NCBI GenBank assembly: GCA_963780395.1
Contig: CAWABY010000010.1
Span: 182,847-246,846, forward strand
Origin: VGBV01 sp963780395
GTDB lineage: Bacteria; Actinomycetota; Thermoleophilia; Solirubrobacterales; 70-9
Direction: 5' to 3'
DNA: 64,000 nucleotides
The notes beneath the pieces are model-generated. The model ran no database searches and had not been told where the DNA came from. It saw only the letters and a program-made list of their open reading frames with translations. Made by a program: the position numbers and the translations under genes. This document shows, one piece after another, positions 47,292 to 54,876 of this stretch (the stretch's first letter is position 1; the number at the start of each line of letters is the position of its first letter).

Positions 47292-48287
47292 ATGAAAGAC
47301 CTGCTCGCACCTGACGACACGCGTGACGTGCTGCGCAAGCTGGGAGGACTGCTCTTCGGCATCGGGATGCTGATGGTCGCAATGCGCAAGGAAGCCGACT
47401 ACAGCGACTTCGTCCTTCTTCTGATCTATCTGATTCCCGCGCTCTTCCTCTACGGGGAGGGCGTCTTCACCGACAGGTTCACAGGCGGGGTTCGGCCCTG
47501 GCAGGCCGTCTACAGCGTCTTCGGCCTGGTCTTCGTGGCGCTGGCGCTGGGCCGGTTCGTCGACTGGGTCGGCGAGCCATCCAGCTGGAACACGTTCTGG
47601 ACCTTCGGGGTAACGGCCGCGCTCGGCTTCTATGCAGGGGCGGTGAAGGGCATCCGGTTCCAGCTGCTGGCCGCCTCGATCGCGACCATCGTCGCCTGGA
47701 GCGCCCTCTGGAACGAGGTCCTGTCGGACGGGATCACGCGCGACTTCGGCGTCTACCGCGGCCTGCTGGGGATCCTCTCGATCATCCTGCTTGCCGGCGC
47801 GCTGTACCTCTGGCGCCGCTCGCCGAGCGCCCGCGTCACGGGCACCGTCGTCAACGACGGAGGCGACCAGGGTGCCTGGAAGGCGTCGGAGCTGGTCACC
47901 GGCGCGGGCATCTCGGCCGTGCTGGCCTGCAGCCTCGGGATCAGCTCGATCGCGACCTTCGCCGGCCCCCTGGGCTTCGGTGAGTTCACGATCGTCGAGA
48001 CCTCCGCCGCGTGGGATGTGTTGCTGCTGTTGATCTCGCTCGGGCTGGTCGGCCTCGGGACCCTGGTCGGGACGCGCGGTCCGGTCTACGTCGGCGCCGT
48101 CGGGCTGGTGCTGTTCCTGTTCATCGTCGGCCTCGACCTCGACGACGAGACGCCGGAGCCGGACAAGCTCGGCATCTGGCCGATCGTGCTGATCGCTCTC
48201 GGGTTGCTCGCGGTCGCGCTCGGCGCGCTGAAGGAGGCCAGCCTGGGCGATCGGCCCAGCAACTTCCTGAAGGAGCTCCGCAAGTAG
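47292..48287 (+). CDS. Polytopic membrane protein of unknown function
   Basis: Predicted 331 aa with AGGGAGA ribosome site. About eight hydrophobic helices, e.g. LGGLLFGIGMLMVAMRKEAD, FVLLLIYLIPALFLYGEG and GLLGILSIILLAGALYLW. No known transporter motifs. It resembles uncharacterised actinobacterial membrane proteins beside wall genes. The next coding segment begins at or inside its stop without a start codon. Confidence 0.7.
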   Translation: MKDLLAPDDTRDVLRKLGGLLFGIGMLMVAMRKEADYSDFVLLLIYLIPALFLYGEGVFTDRFTGGVRPWQAVYSVFGLVFVALALGRFVDWVGEPSSWNTFWTFGVTAALGFYAGAVKGIRFQLLAASIATIVAWSALWNEVLSDGITRDFGVYRGLLGILSIILLAGALYLWRRSPSARVTGTVVNDGGDQGAWKASELVTGAGISAVLACSLGISSIATFAGPLGFGEFTIVETSAAWDVLLLLISLGLVGLGTLVGTRGPVYVGAVGLVLFLFIVGLDLDDETPEPDKLGIWPIVLIALGLLAVALGALKEASLGDRPSNFLKELRK

Positions 48288-48664
48288 CGCCCGCCCCGAA
48301 GCCCAAGGGCGCCGACGACGTCGTCCGCCGCTTCCTGGCCGCCCTCAGCTCGGGCGACAGCGAGGCGCTGGGCGCCCTCGTCCACCCAGAGGTCGAGGTT
48401 CGCACCGAGCGCACCGTCCACCGCGGACGCGAGGCGGCGCTGGAGTGGTCGGCGAAGGGCTTCGACCACATCTACCGCCGCTACGTGCCGCTCGAGATCG
48501 AGCCGGTGCCGGGCGGCGTCAGGGTCGCGGCCGAGCTGCAGTACGTGTGGCGGGAGTCCGACCAGGTCGGCGACACCAGCGCGGTCACGATCGACCTGGG
48601 GCTGCGCGACGGCCTCGTCTCCTCGTGGGAGCTGACCGAGGTCGAAGGGCTGACCGAGCTCTAG
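48284..48664 (+). pseudogene. SnoaL-like domain without a start codon
   Basis: The frame encodes about 125 residues: ADDVVRRFLAALSSGDSEAL, GALVHPEVEVRTERTVHRGR and YRRYVPLEIEPVPGGVRVAA, a clear NTF2/SnoaL-like fold. No ATG, GTG or TTG lies in frame between the previous stop and the conserved part (only a CTG at 48333). A one-base shift near 48284 would fuse it to the membrane protein as a C-terminal domain (KELRK-VAPAPKPKGADD). Either it is a frameshifted fusion, a CTG-started gene, or broken. It does not carry the MSEENVE/EALEAAGL ends of the arrays. Confidence 0.55.
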
Positions 48665-48692
48665 CGGTCGGGTCTGGGGCTAGACTTCTCGC

Positions 48693-48871
48693 AGGGTTCG
48701 AGCTTGTTCGCGAACCGTCCCAATAAAACCCAACACCATGTGCTTGGGGGTCGATCTCCGGGGGCGCCCACCGTGGTTTCTCCGGGTAGACACCCACCTG
48801 TTCAATCGGGTTTCCAAGCAGGGGCGGCAACGGCAGGCTGGTGCCCACCTACTTAGGCGGCCCGGTGCTCC
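48693..48871 (+). ncRNA. ssrS: Candidate 6S RNA
   Basis: A 220-bp gap between genes has a promoter-like TAGACT at 48681-48686 and a highly structured, non-coding sequence. Elements include the hairpin GGTTCG...CGAACC, a long-range stem GCTTGG/CCAAGC enclosing a TCGAT/ATCGG helix, and a 3' segment GGTGCCCACCTACTTAGGCGG like the end of many 6S RNAs. In Bacillus subtilis, 6S-1 RNA (bsrA) lies between aspS and trmU/mnmA in the same hisS-aspS...mnmA...alaS gene order as here. I base the call mainly on that synteny and the shape; I could not run a covariance model. Ends are approximate. Confidence 0.55.
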
Positions 48872-48884
48872 TACTCTTGTGGCG

Positions 48885-50330
48885 ATGACCGCTGAAGCGA
48901 TCGAGCACTACCTGGGGGATGACTCTCGCCGCGGCCCGGCCGGGGCGGGCTCGGTCTCGGGCGCGGCCGGAGGTGCTCCCTGCGGAGACCTGATTCGGGT
49001 TTCGCTCGAGCGCGACGGCTCTGCGATCGCCCGCGTCAGCCAGGACGCCGAGGGCTGCGCCGCGAGCAGGGCGGCGGCGGCGGCGGTCGCCGAGCTGGTT
49101 GAAGGCCGCGCGATCCTGGAGGCGGCCGCGATCGGCCCAGATCTGATCAGCGAGGAGCTGGGCGGCCTCGCCCCGACCCACCGGCACGCGGCCGAGCTCT
49201 CCGCGGACGCCCTGCACCGCGCCCTTTCGGCGCTCGCGGGCTCGGGCGAGCTGCTCGCCGCGGCGCCGGGCGGGGCCGAGCGGGTGCTGGTGGCGCTCAG
49301 CGGCGGCGTCGACTCCGCGGTCGCCGCCCTGCTGGAGCGCGAGCGCGGCGCCGCGGTGGTGGCGGTGACGCTGAAGCTGTGGGCAGACCAGGCCACCGAC
49401 GGTGAGCGCAGTTGCTGCTCGCCCGAGGCCGTGCTGCGCGCGCGCCGTTTGGCCCACTCGCTCGGCATCCCGCACCTGACGCTCGACCTCGAGCCCGAGT
49501 TCCGCGACGGGGTCGTGCGGCCCTTCATCGACGGCTACGCGGCCGGCGAGACGCCCAACCCCTGCGTGCTCTGCAACGGCGAGGTTCGCCTCGACGCGAT
49601 GATCGCGCTCGCCGACCGCCTCGGCGCCTCGGCTCTGGTCACCGGCCACTATGCCCGCATCGCCGATGACGGCGAGGGCCCGCTTCTGAGCCGCGCCGAC
49701 GACGAGGCCAAGGACCAGACCTACATGCTGGCCGGCCTGGCGCCCTCGTCGCTGGCGCGACTGCGCTTCCCGCTGGCCTCGCTCGCCAAGCCCCGGGTCC
49801 GCGAGCTGGCCGCCTCCGCCGAGCTCGAGGTCGCGGGCCGCGCCGAGAGCCAGGACCTCTGCTTCCTGGCTGGGCAGGGCAAGCGCGAGTTCCTGCGCCG
49901 CCACGCCGGCCTGGGGGAGCGGCAGGGCGATGTCGTCGACGCCGAAGGCAACCGGCTCGGCTCACACGGCGGCCAACACAACTTCACCGTCGGCCAGCGC
50001 CGCGGCCTCGGCGTCGCCTCGAGCGAGCCGCTCTACGTGCTGGGCACCGACGCCGCCTCAAACCGCGTCGCGGTCGGCTCGGCGGAGCAGCTCCAGCGCA
50101 GCTCGGTCCGCCTGCGGGGCGCCCGCCTTCACCGCGAAGCCTCACGTGTGGACGCGGTCCGCCTTCGCTACCACTCGGCACTGCGGCCCTGCCGGGTCGA
50201 GTCACTCGACTCCGACGGCGGAGCCACTCTGGCTCTGGAGGAGCCGGCCGACGCCGTCGCCCCCGGCCAGGTCGCCTGCCTGATGGATGGCGACCTCGTC
50301 GTTGGGCACGGAACGATCGCGTCGACATGA
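48885..50330 (+). CDS. mnmA: SufU/NifU-like domain fused to tRNA 2-thiouridylase MnmA
   Basis: Predicted 481 aa from ATG 48885, with TACTCT 7 bp upstream. Residues about 1-115 are a SufU/NifU N-terminal-like domain: PCGDLIRVSLERDGSAIARV and DAEGCAASRAAAAAVAELVE. Two of the three usual Cys are present; the third (in RVKCATLP-like sequence) is Ala in RHAAELSADAL. From about 130 is MnmA: PP-loop VLVALSGGVDSAVAAL, catalytic Cys in NPCVLCNGEVRLDAM and SQDLCFLAGQGK, and GGQHNFTVGQRRGLG. MnmA makes 2-thiouridine at the tRNA wobble position, with sulfur supplied by a desulfurase. The fusion suggests direct sulfur relay. Confidence 0.85.
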   Translation: MTAEAIEHYLGDDSRRGPAGAGSVSGAAGGAPCGDLIRVSLERDGSAIARVSQDAEGCAASRAAAAAVAELVEGRAILEAAAIGPDLISEELGGLAPTHRHAAELSADALHRALSALAGSGELLAAAPGGAERVLVALSGGVDSAVAALLERERGAAVVAVTLKLWADQATDGERSCCSPEAVLRARRLAHSLGIPHLTLDLEPEFRDGVVRPFIDGYAAGETPNPCVLCNGEVRLDAMIALADRLGASALVTGHYARIADDGEGPLLSRADDEAKDQTYMLAGLAPSSLARLRFPLASLAKPRVRELAASAELEVAGRAESQDLCFLAGQGKREFLRRHAGLGERQGDVVDAEGNRLGSHGGQHNFTVGQRRGLGVASSEPLYVLGTDAASNRVAVGSAEQLQRSSVRLRGARLHREASRVDAVRLRYHSALRPCRVESLDSDGGATLALEEPADAVAPGQVACLMDGDLVVGHGTIAST

Positions 50331-51472
50331 GCGGGCGCGCCGGGTTGCTGGCGGGGTCCCGGCCCCCGATCTGGCTGGGGGTCCTTTCCGCGGCGGGCGC
50401 CGTGGCGGCGATCACCGGGCTCATCTACCCCGTTCGGGGGGTCGCGCCGGCTGTCTCGACCGGTGTCCTCTACCTGCTCGCGGTCCTGGCGATCTCGATC
50501 GTCTGGGGGCTTTGGCTGGGCCTGGCGACCGGGCTCGCCGGTGCGCTTTCGTTCAACTTCTTCCACCTTCCCCCGACCGGTGAGTTCACGATCGCCGACG
50601 GTGAGAACTGGGTCGCGCTGGTCACCTTCTTCATTGCGGCCGTGGTTGCCAGTTCACTGGCCGAGCTCGCGCGAACCAGGGCGGCCGAGGCCGAGGCGCG
50701 CGGACAGGAGGCGCAGGAGAACCTGGACCGCCTGCTCGAGGCCAACCGCGAACGCGAGGCCCTCGAGGCCGAGGCCATCGAGGCTCGGGCGCTGCGCCGC
50801 TCGGACGAGCTCAAGACCGCCCTGCTGCGCTCGGTCTCGCACGACCTGCGTTCGCCGCTGACGGCGATTCTCGCCGCCGGCGAGGCGTTGGGGTCCTCCG
50901 CGGTCAGCGACGAGGACCGCACCGCGCTGGCCGAGACGATCGGGATGGAGGGCAGCCGGCTGACCCGCGTCGTCGAGAACCTGCTCGACCTCTCCAGGCT
51001 GGAGGCGCGGGCGGCCGAGCCGCGCCGCGACTGGACCTCGATCGAGGAGGTGGCCCAGACCGCGGTTGAGCAGGTCGCCCCCGAAGACGGCGCCAAGCTC
51101 TCCATCGACCGCGACGCGCCGCTCGTCCGCGCCGACGGTGCTCAACTCGAGCGCGCCCTCGTCAATCTGATCGAGAACGCCGCGAGGCATTCCGGCGGCC
51201 ACCCCATATCCGTCAGGGGCCGGCAGGTTGGGAGCAAGATGGTCGTCCGGGTCGTCGATCGAGGGCCCGGCATCCCCGACGAAGACTTGGAGCGCGTGTT
51301 CGAGGCTTTCCAGCGCAGCCCCTCGGGAGGCGACGGGCACCACGGCGCCGGCCTGGGCCTGGCGATAGCCCGCGGCTTCATCGAGGCGAACGACGGCCGC
51401 ATCTTCGCCGAGTCGCTGCCCGGCCAGGGGACCGCGTTCGTGATCGAGCTGCCCGTGGAGGCGCCGGCGTGA
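50327..51472 (+). CDS. Sensor histidine kinase with DUF4118 (KdpD C-terminal half)
   Basis: Predicted 381 aa. Residues about 10-110 are a DUF4118 membrane domain of three or four helices (VLSAAGAVAAITGLIYPVRG, AISIVWGLWLGLATGLAGAL, FFHLPPTGEFTIADGENW). A coiled linker leads to HisKA with phospho-acceptor His in LLRSVSHDLRSPLTAILAAG, then HATPase with GPGIPDEDLERVFEAF and GAGLGLAIARGFIEANDG. This is the second half of a KdpD; the N-terminal sensor half is a separate gene at 56969. The kinase overlaps kdpE by 4 bp. It overlaps mnmA by 4 bp at its start (ATGA), so the kdp locus is joined to mnmA. Confidence 0.9.
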   Translation: MSGRAGLLAGSRPPIWLGVLSAAGAVAAITGLIYPVRGVAPAVSTGVLYLLAVLAISIVWGLWLGLATGLAGALSFNFFHLPPTGEFTIADGENWVALVTFFIAAVVASSLAELARTRAAEAEARGQEAQENLDRLLEANREREALEAEAIEARALRRSDELKTALLRSVSHDLRSPLTAILAAGEALGSSAVSDEDRTALAETIGMEGSRLTRVVENLLDLSRLEARAAEPRRDWTSIEEVAQTAVEQVAPEDGAKLSIDRDAPLVRADGAQLERALVNLIENAARHSGGHPISVRGRQVGSKMVVRVVDRGPGIPDEDLERVFEAFQRSPSGGDGHHGAGLGLAIARGFIEANDGRIFAESLPGQGTAFVIELPVEAPA

Positions 51473-52167
51473 GCGAGGAGCGCCGGGCGCGGGTGCTGGT
51501 CTGCGACGACGAGCCGCAGATCGTGCGCGCGCTGAAGGTCCTGCTGCGCGAAGCAGGATTCGACTCGGTTGTCGCGGAGACCGCTGAGCAGGCCATCGAC
51601 CGCGCCTCGGTGCGCCCGCCGGATGCCGCCATCATCGACCTCGTGTTGCCCGACGGCGATGGGATCGAGGTGACGCGGCAGCTCCGGGAGTGGTCCCAGA
51701 TGCCGATCATCGTGCTCTCGGCGATCGGCGAGGAGGACGAGAAGGTACGCGCGCTGCAGGCTGGGGCAGACGATTATGTGACGAAGCCGTTCGCCCCGCG
51801 CGAGCTCGTGGCCCGGGTGGAGGCGGCGCTGCGGCGCTCCGGCGCAAAGCCGGACGAGCCCACGATCTCGGCGGACGGGCTGGAGATCGACCTCGCCGCC
51901 CGTCTCGTCCGCCGCGACGGCGAGGAAGTCCACCTGACGCCGATCGAGTTCGACCTGCTGCGGGTGTTGGCGGGCAACCGGGGCCGGCTGATGACCCACA
52001 GGGCGCTGTTGACCGAGGTCTGGGGGCCCGGCTACGCCGACGACACCCAGGTGCTGCGCACCCACATCGCCAACCTGCGCCGCAAGATCGAGCCGGGCGG
52101 AGCCGGCTCGGGCGGCGGCACCCTGATCCGCACCGACCCCGGCGTCGGCTACCGATTTTCCGGGTAG
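51469..52167 (+). CDS. kdpE: KdpE-type response regulator
   Basis: Predicted 232 aa. Receiver domain with DDEPQIVRALKVLLREAGFD, phospho-acceptor Asp in AAIIDLVLPDGDGIEV and the conserved Lys in YVTKPFAPRELVAR. OmpR-type winged helix at the end: LTPIEFDLLRVLAGNRGRLM and LRTHIANLRRKIEPG. It follows the kinase with a 4-bp overlap and precedes kdpF-kdpA, so it should activate the kdp operon under potassium limitation or osmotic stress. Confidence 0.9.
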   Translation: MSEERRARVLVCDDEPQIVRALKVLLREAGFDSVVAETAEQAIDRASVRPPDAAIIDLVLPDGDGIEVTRQLREWSQMPIIVLSAIGEEDEKVRALQAGADDYVTKPFAPRELVARVEAALRRSGAKPDEPTISADGLEIDLAARLVRRDGEEVHLTPIEFDLLRVLAGNRGRLMTHRALLTEVWGPGYADDTQVLRTHIANLRRKIEPGGAGSGGGTLIRTDPGVGYRFSG

Positions 52168-52271
52168 CGGGCGGCGGAAAACCCCTGCTCGCAAGCGTCT
52201 TGACGGAATCTTGATGCGGACGCGGGCAAGCCCCACGCGCCCTTGACGGTCGGCGAGCAATCCTCGACGAG

Positions 52272-52352
52272 ATGGATTTCGTCTCGATCGCAATCGCCCT
52301 GATCGCGTTCGCCGCCTTCTACCTGGCGGTGGACGGGCTCGATCGGGTATGA
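52272..52352 (+). CDS. Single-helix small membrane protein upstream of kdpF
   Basis: Predicted 26 aa: MDFVSIAIALIAFAAFYLAV then DGLDRV. It consists of one hydrophobic helix with an acidic/basic end. The stop overlaps the start of kdpF (ATGA), a strong sign of a translated gene. Similar short MDF-start proteins occur immediately before kdpF in other bacteria to my recollection, so it may be an extra subunit or leader peptide of the Kdp pump. Confidence 0.6.
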   Translation: MDFVSIAIALIAFAAFYLAVDGLDRV

Positions 52353-52438
52353 GCGCAGCCGAGGGGGCGCTGCTTCTCGTCTCGGTGCTGGTGCTGGCGT
52401 ACCTCTGCTACGCGCTGCTGCGGGGTGAGGAGCTGTGA
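52349..52438 (+). CDS. kdpF: KdpF-like small subunit of potassium-transporting ATPase
   Basis: Predicted 29 aa: MSAAEGALLLVSVLVLAYLC then YALLRGEEL. The single helix ending in YALLR..E(F/L) is the KdpF signature (usual end YALLRPERF). KdpF stabilises the KdpABC complex at KdpA. It overlaps the preceding small gene and kdpA by 4 bp each. Confidence 0.8.
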   Translation: MSAAEGALLLVSVLVLAYLCYALLRGEEL

Positions 52439-54228
52439 GCGCACAGGGGTGGCTCCAGATCGTCTTTTACCTGGCCGTGCTGACCGCGCTCACCCCGCTG
52501 CTCGGCGCCTACATGGCCCGCGTCTACACGGGGCAGCCGCTGCTGTTGGAGCGCGTGCTCGGCCCGCTCGAGCGCCTGGTCTATCGGCTGCTCGGTCCCG
52601 CGGCCCGAACCGAGCAGGACTGGAAGGCCTACGCCAAGACAACGGTCGTGTTCAGCGCGGTCTTTTTCGTCGTCCTCTACGTGGTCCTGCGGACGCAGGG
52701 GATTCAGCCGTTCAACCCCGAGGGGTTCGACTCCGGCACCTGGGACGTCTCCTTCAACACCACCGCCTCATTCATCAGCAACACCAACTGGCAGTACTAC
52801 GGCGGCGAGACCACCCTCTCCTACTTCTCGCAGATGGTCGGCCTCACCGTGCAGAACTTCGTCTCGGCGGCGGTCGGGATGGCGGTCCTCGCCGCCGTGA
52901 TCAGGGGCTTCGCCAGCCGCGGCTCGGCGGAGCTGGGGAACTTCTGGCGCGACGTCACCCGGACGCTGCTCTACATCCTGCTGCCGATCTCGTTCGTCGG
53001 GGCCCTGATCCTCGTCTCGCAGGGGGTGATCCAGACCCTGAGCGGCTCGATCGAGTTCCCGACCGTGACCGGCGTCGAGCAGAGCCTCGCGCTCGGGCCG
53101 GCGGCCTCTCAGGTCTCGATCAAACAGCTCGGCACGAACGGCGGCGGCTTCTTCAACGTCAACAGCACCTACCCGTTCGAGAACCCGACCCAGTTCTCCA
53201 ACTTCGTGGAGATGCTGTTCATCCTGCTGATCCCCGCGGGGCTGACGGCCACCTTCGGGCGCATGGTCGGGAACCGCCGCCAGGGATGGTCGATCTACGC
53301 GGCGATGCTGATCATGCTCGCGGTCACGATCGGGGTCGGCTACGCCGCGGAGTCGAACGGGTCCCCGGCTCAGCAGGAAGCGGGGATCGAGGTCGACGCG
53401 GGCGCCACCGACGTGAACGTCGAGGACGGCGACCAGCAGGTCGGCGGCAACCTCGAGGGCAAGGAGAATCGCAACGGCCTCTCGGCCAGCACCACCTGGG
53501 CCGCGGCCACCACCGCCGCCTCGAACGGCTCGGTGAACTCGGCGCTCGACTCCTACACCGGAATCGGCGGACTGGCCCCGATGTTCAACATGCTCACCGG
53601 GGAAGTCATCTTCGGCGGGGTGGGATCGGGGCTCTACGGGATGCTGATGTTCGTCCTGCTCGCGGTCTTCATCGCGGGGCTGATGGTCGGGCGCACCCCG
53701 GAGTACCTCGGCAAGAAGATCGAGGCCCGCGAGGTGAAGCTGGTCATGGTCGGCACGATCGTGGTGCCGCTGATCGTGCTGATCGGGGCCGGGATCGCGA
53801 TCGCCTCGAAGTACGGGGACCCCTCGATCTACAACCCCGGGCCGCAGGGGTTCAGCGAGACGCTCTACGCCTACGGCTCGCAGTCCAACAACAACGGCTC
53901 GGCGTTCGCCGGCTACACGGGCTTCGTGCAGCCGAACGCGCCGGGCAACGTCGGCGCCTACGGGATCACGCTTCGCCGACCTGCTGGGCGGAGTGGCGAT
54001 GCTGTTCGGCCGCTTCGTGCCGTTGCTGGCGGCTCTCGGCGTCGCCGGCTCGCTGGCCGTAAGCGCGTCTCGCCTCCCGGGCCCGGCACGTTCCGCACCG
54101 ACACCCCGACCTTCGTGCTGCTGCTGATCATGGTCGTGGTGCTCGTGGCCGCACTGACCTTCTTCCCCGCCGCCCTGCTCGGCCCGATCGTCCAGGGCCT
54201 GACCGACTCCCTCGCCTTCCCCAAGTAA
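52435..54228 (+). pseudogene. kdpA: KdpA potassium-binding subunit, with two compensating frameshifts
   Basis: Channel-like subunit with four selectivity-filter repeats: SNTNWQYYGGETTLSYFSQ, KQLGTNGGGFFNVNSTYPFE, TAASNGSVNSALDSYTGIGG and the last in GSAFAGYTGFVQPNAPGNVG. The frame then reads nonsense (TLRRPAGRSGDAVRPL) for about 29 codons before regaining homology at PPGPGTFRTDTPTFVLLLIM. The missing segment is found in the +1 frame, ADLLGGVAMLFGRFVPLLAA. So one extra base near 53971 and one missing base near 54057 (a run of A) shift and restore the frame. Stop at 54228 is shared with the normal end. Restored protein about 597 aa. Confidence 0.85.
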
Positions 54229-54231
54229 GCC

Positions 54232-54876
54232 ATGAGCCGGGATCTGAAAGCCTCGATCGTCGCCGCAGTCGCCTTCACGCTGCTGTTCGGCCTCGCCTAC
54301 CCGCTGCTGACGACGGGGGTCTCGCAGGTGCTGTTCCCGAACAGCGCGGACGGCAGCCGGGTCGAGCGCGACGGCGAGACCGTCGGCTCGAAGCTGATCG
54401 CGCAGTCCTTCACGGTCCGGCGGGAGATCCCCGAGGATGAGCGCGGCAAGTTCGGCAAGAAGCAGATCAAGACACCCGACGAGCGCTACTTCCAGCCGCG
54501 CCCCTCGGTCACGCGGCTACTCGGGCAACGTCACCTTCTTCAACAACCTGGGACCGAACAACAAGGAGCTGTCCCAACTGTTTGCGGGGTATCTGGACGC
54601 CTACCTCTCCCTTGAGGCGCCCTTCGCGCCCGGGCTCGAGGCCGACGACGTCCCGGTCGACGCCGTCACCACCTCGGGCTCGGGTGTCGACCCGCACATC
54701 TCGGTCGCCAACGCCCGCATCCAGGCCAACCGCGTCGCCGAGGTCCGTGGCCTCGACCTCGACCGCGTAAATGAATTGGTCGACGAGCACACCGACGACC
54801 GCGACCTGCTGTTGCTCGGCGAGTCCGGGGTCAACGTGCTCGAACTGAACCTGGCGCTTGACGAGGAGGCACGTGA
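54232..54876 (+). pseudogene. kdpC: KdpC subunit, frameshifted
   Basis: First frame: LKASIVAAVAFTLLFGLAYP, a single membrane helix, VLFPNSADGSRVERDGETVG, QSFTVRREIPEDERG and YFQPRPSVT. After one extra base near 54516 it continues in the next frame: GYSGNVTFFNNLGPNNKELS, SGSGVDPHISVANARIQANR and the typical GVNVLELNLALD ending. The second frame lacks a stop where kdpB begins (GTG 54873); the TGA at 54874-54876 that overlaps kdpB is in the first frame, so a second indel near the end is likely. The gene precedes kdpB, an unusual order. Confidence 0.8.

Noticed and set aside
48693..48871. tmRNA or SRP RNA
   Set aside because: There is no tRNA-like ends plus tag-peptide frame, and the conserved SRP tetraloop/core sequence is absent.
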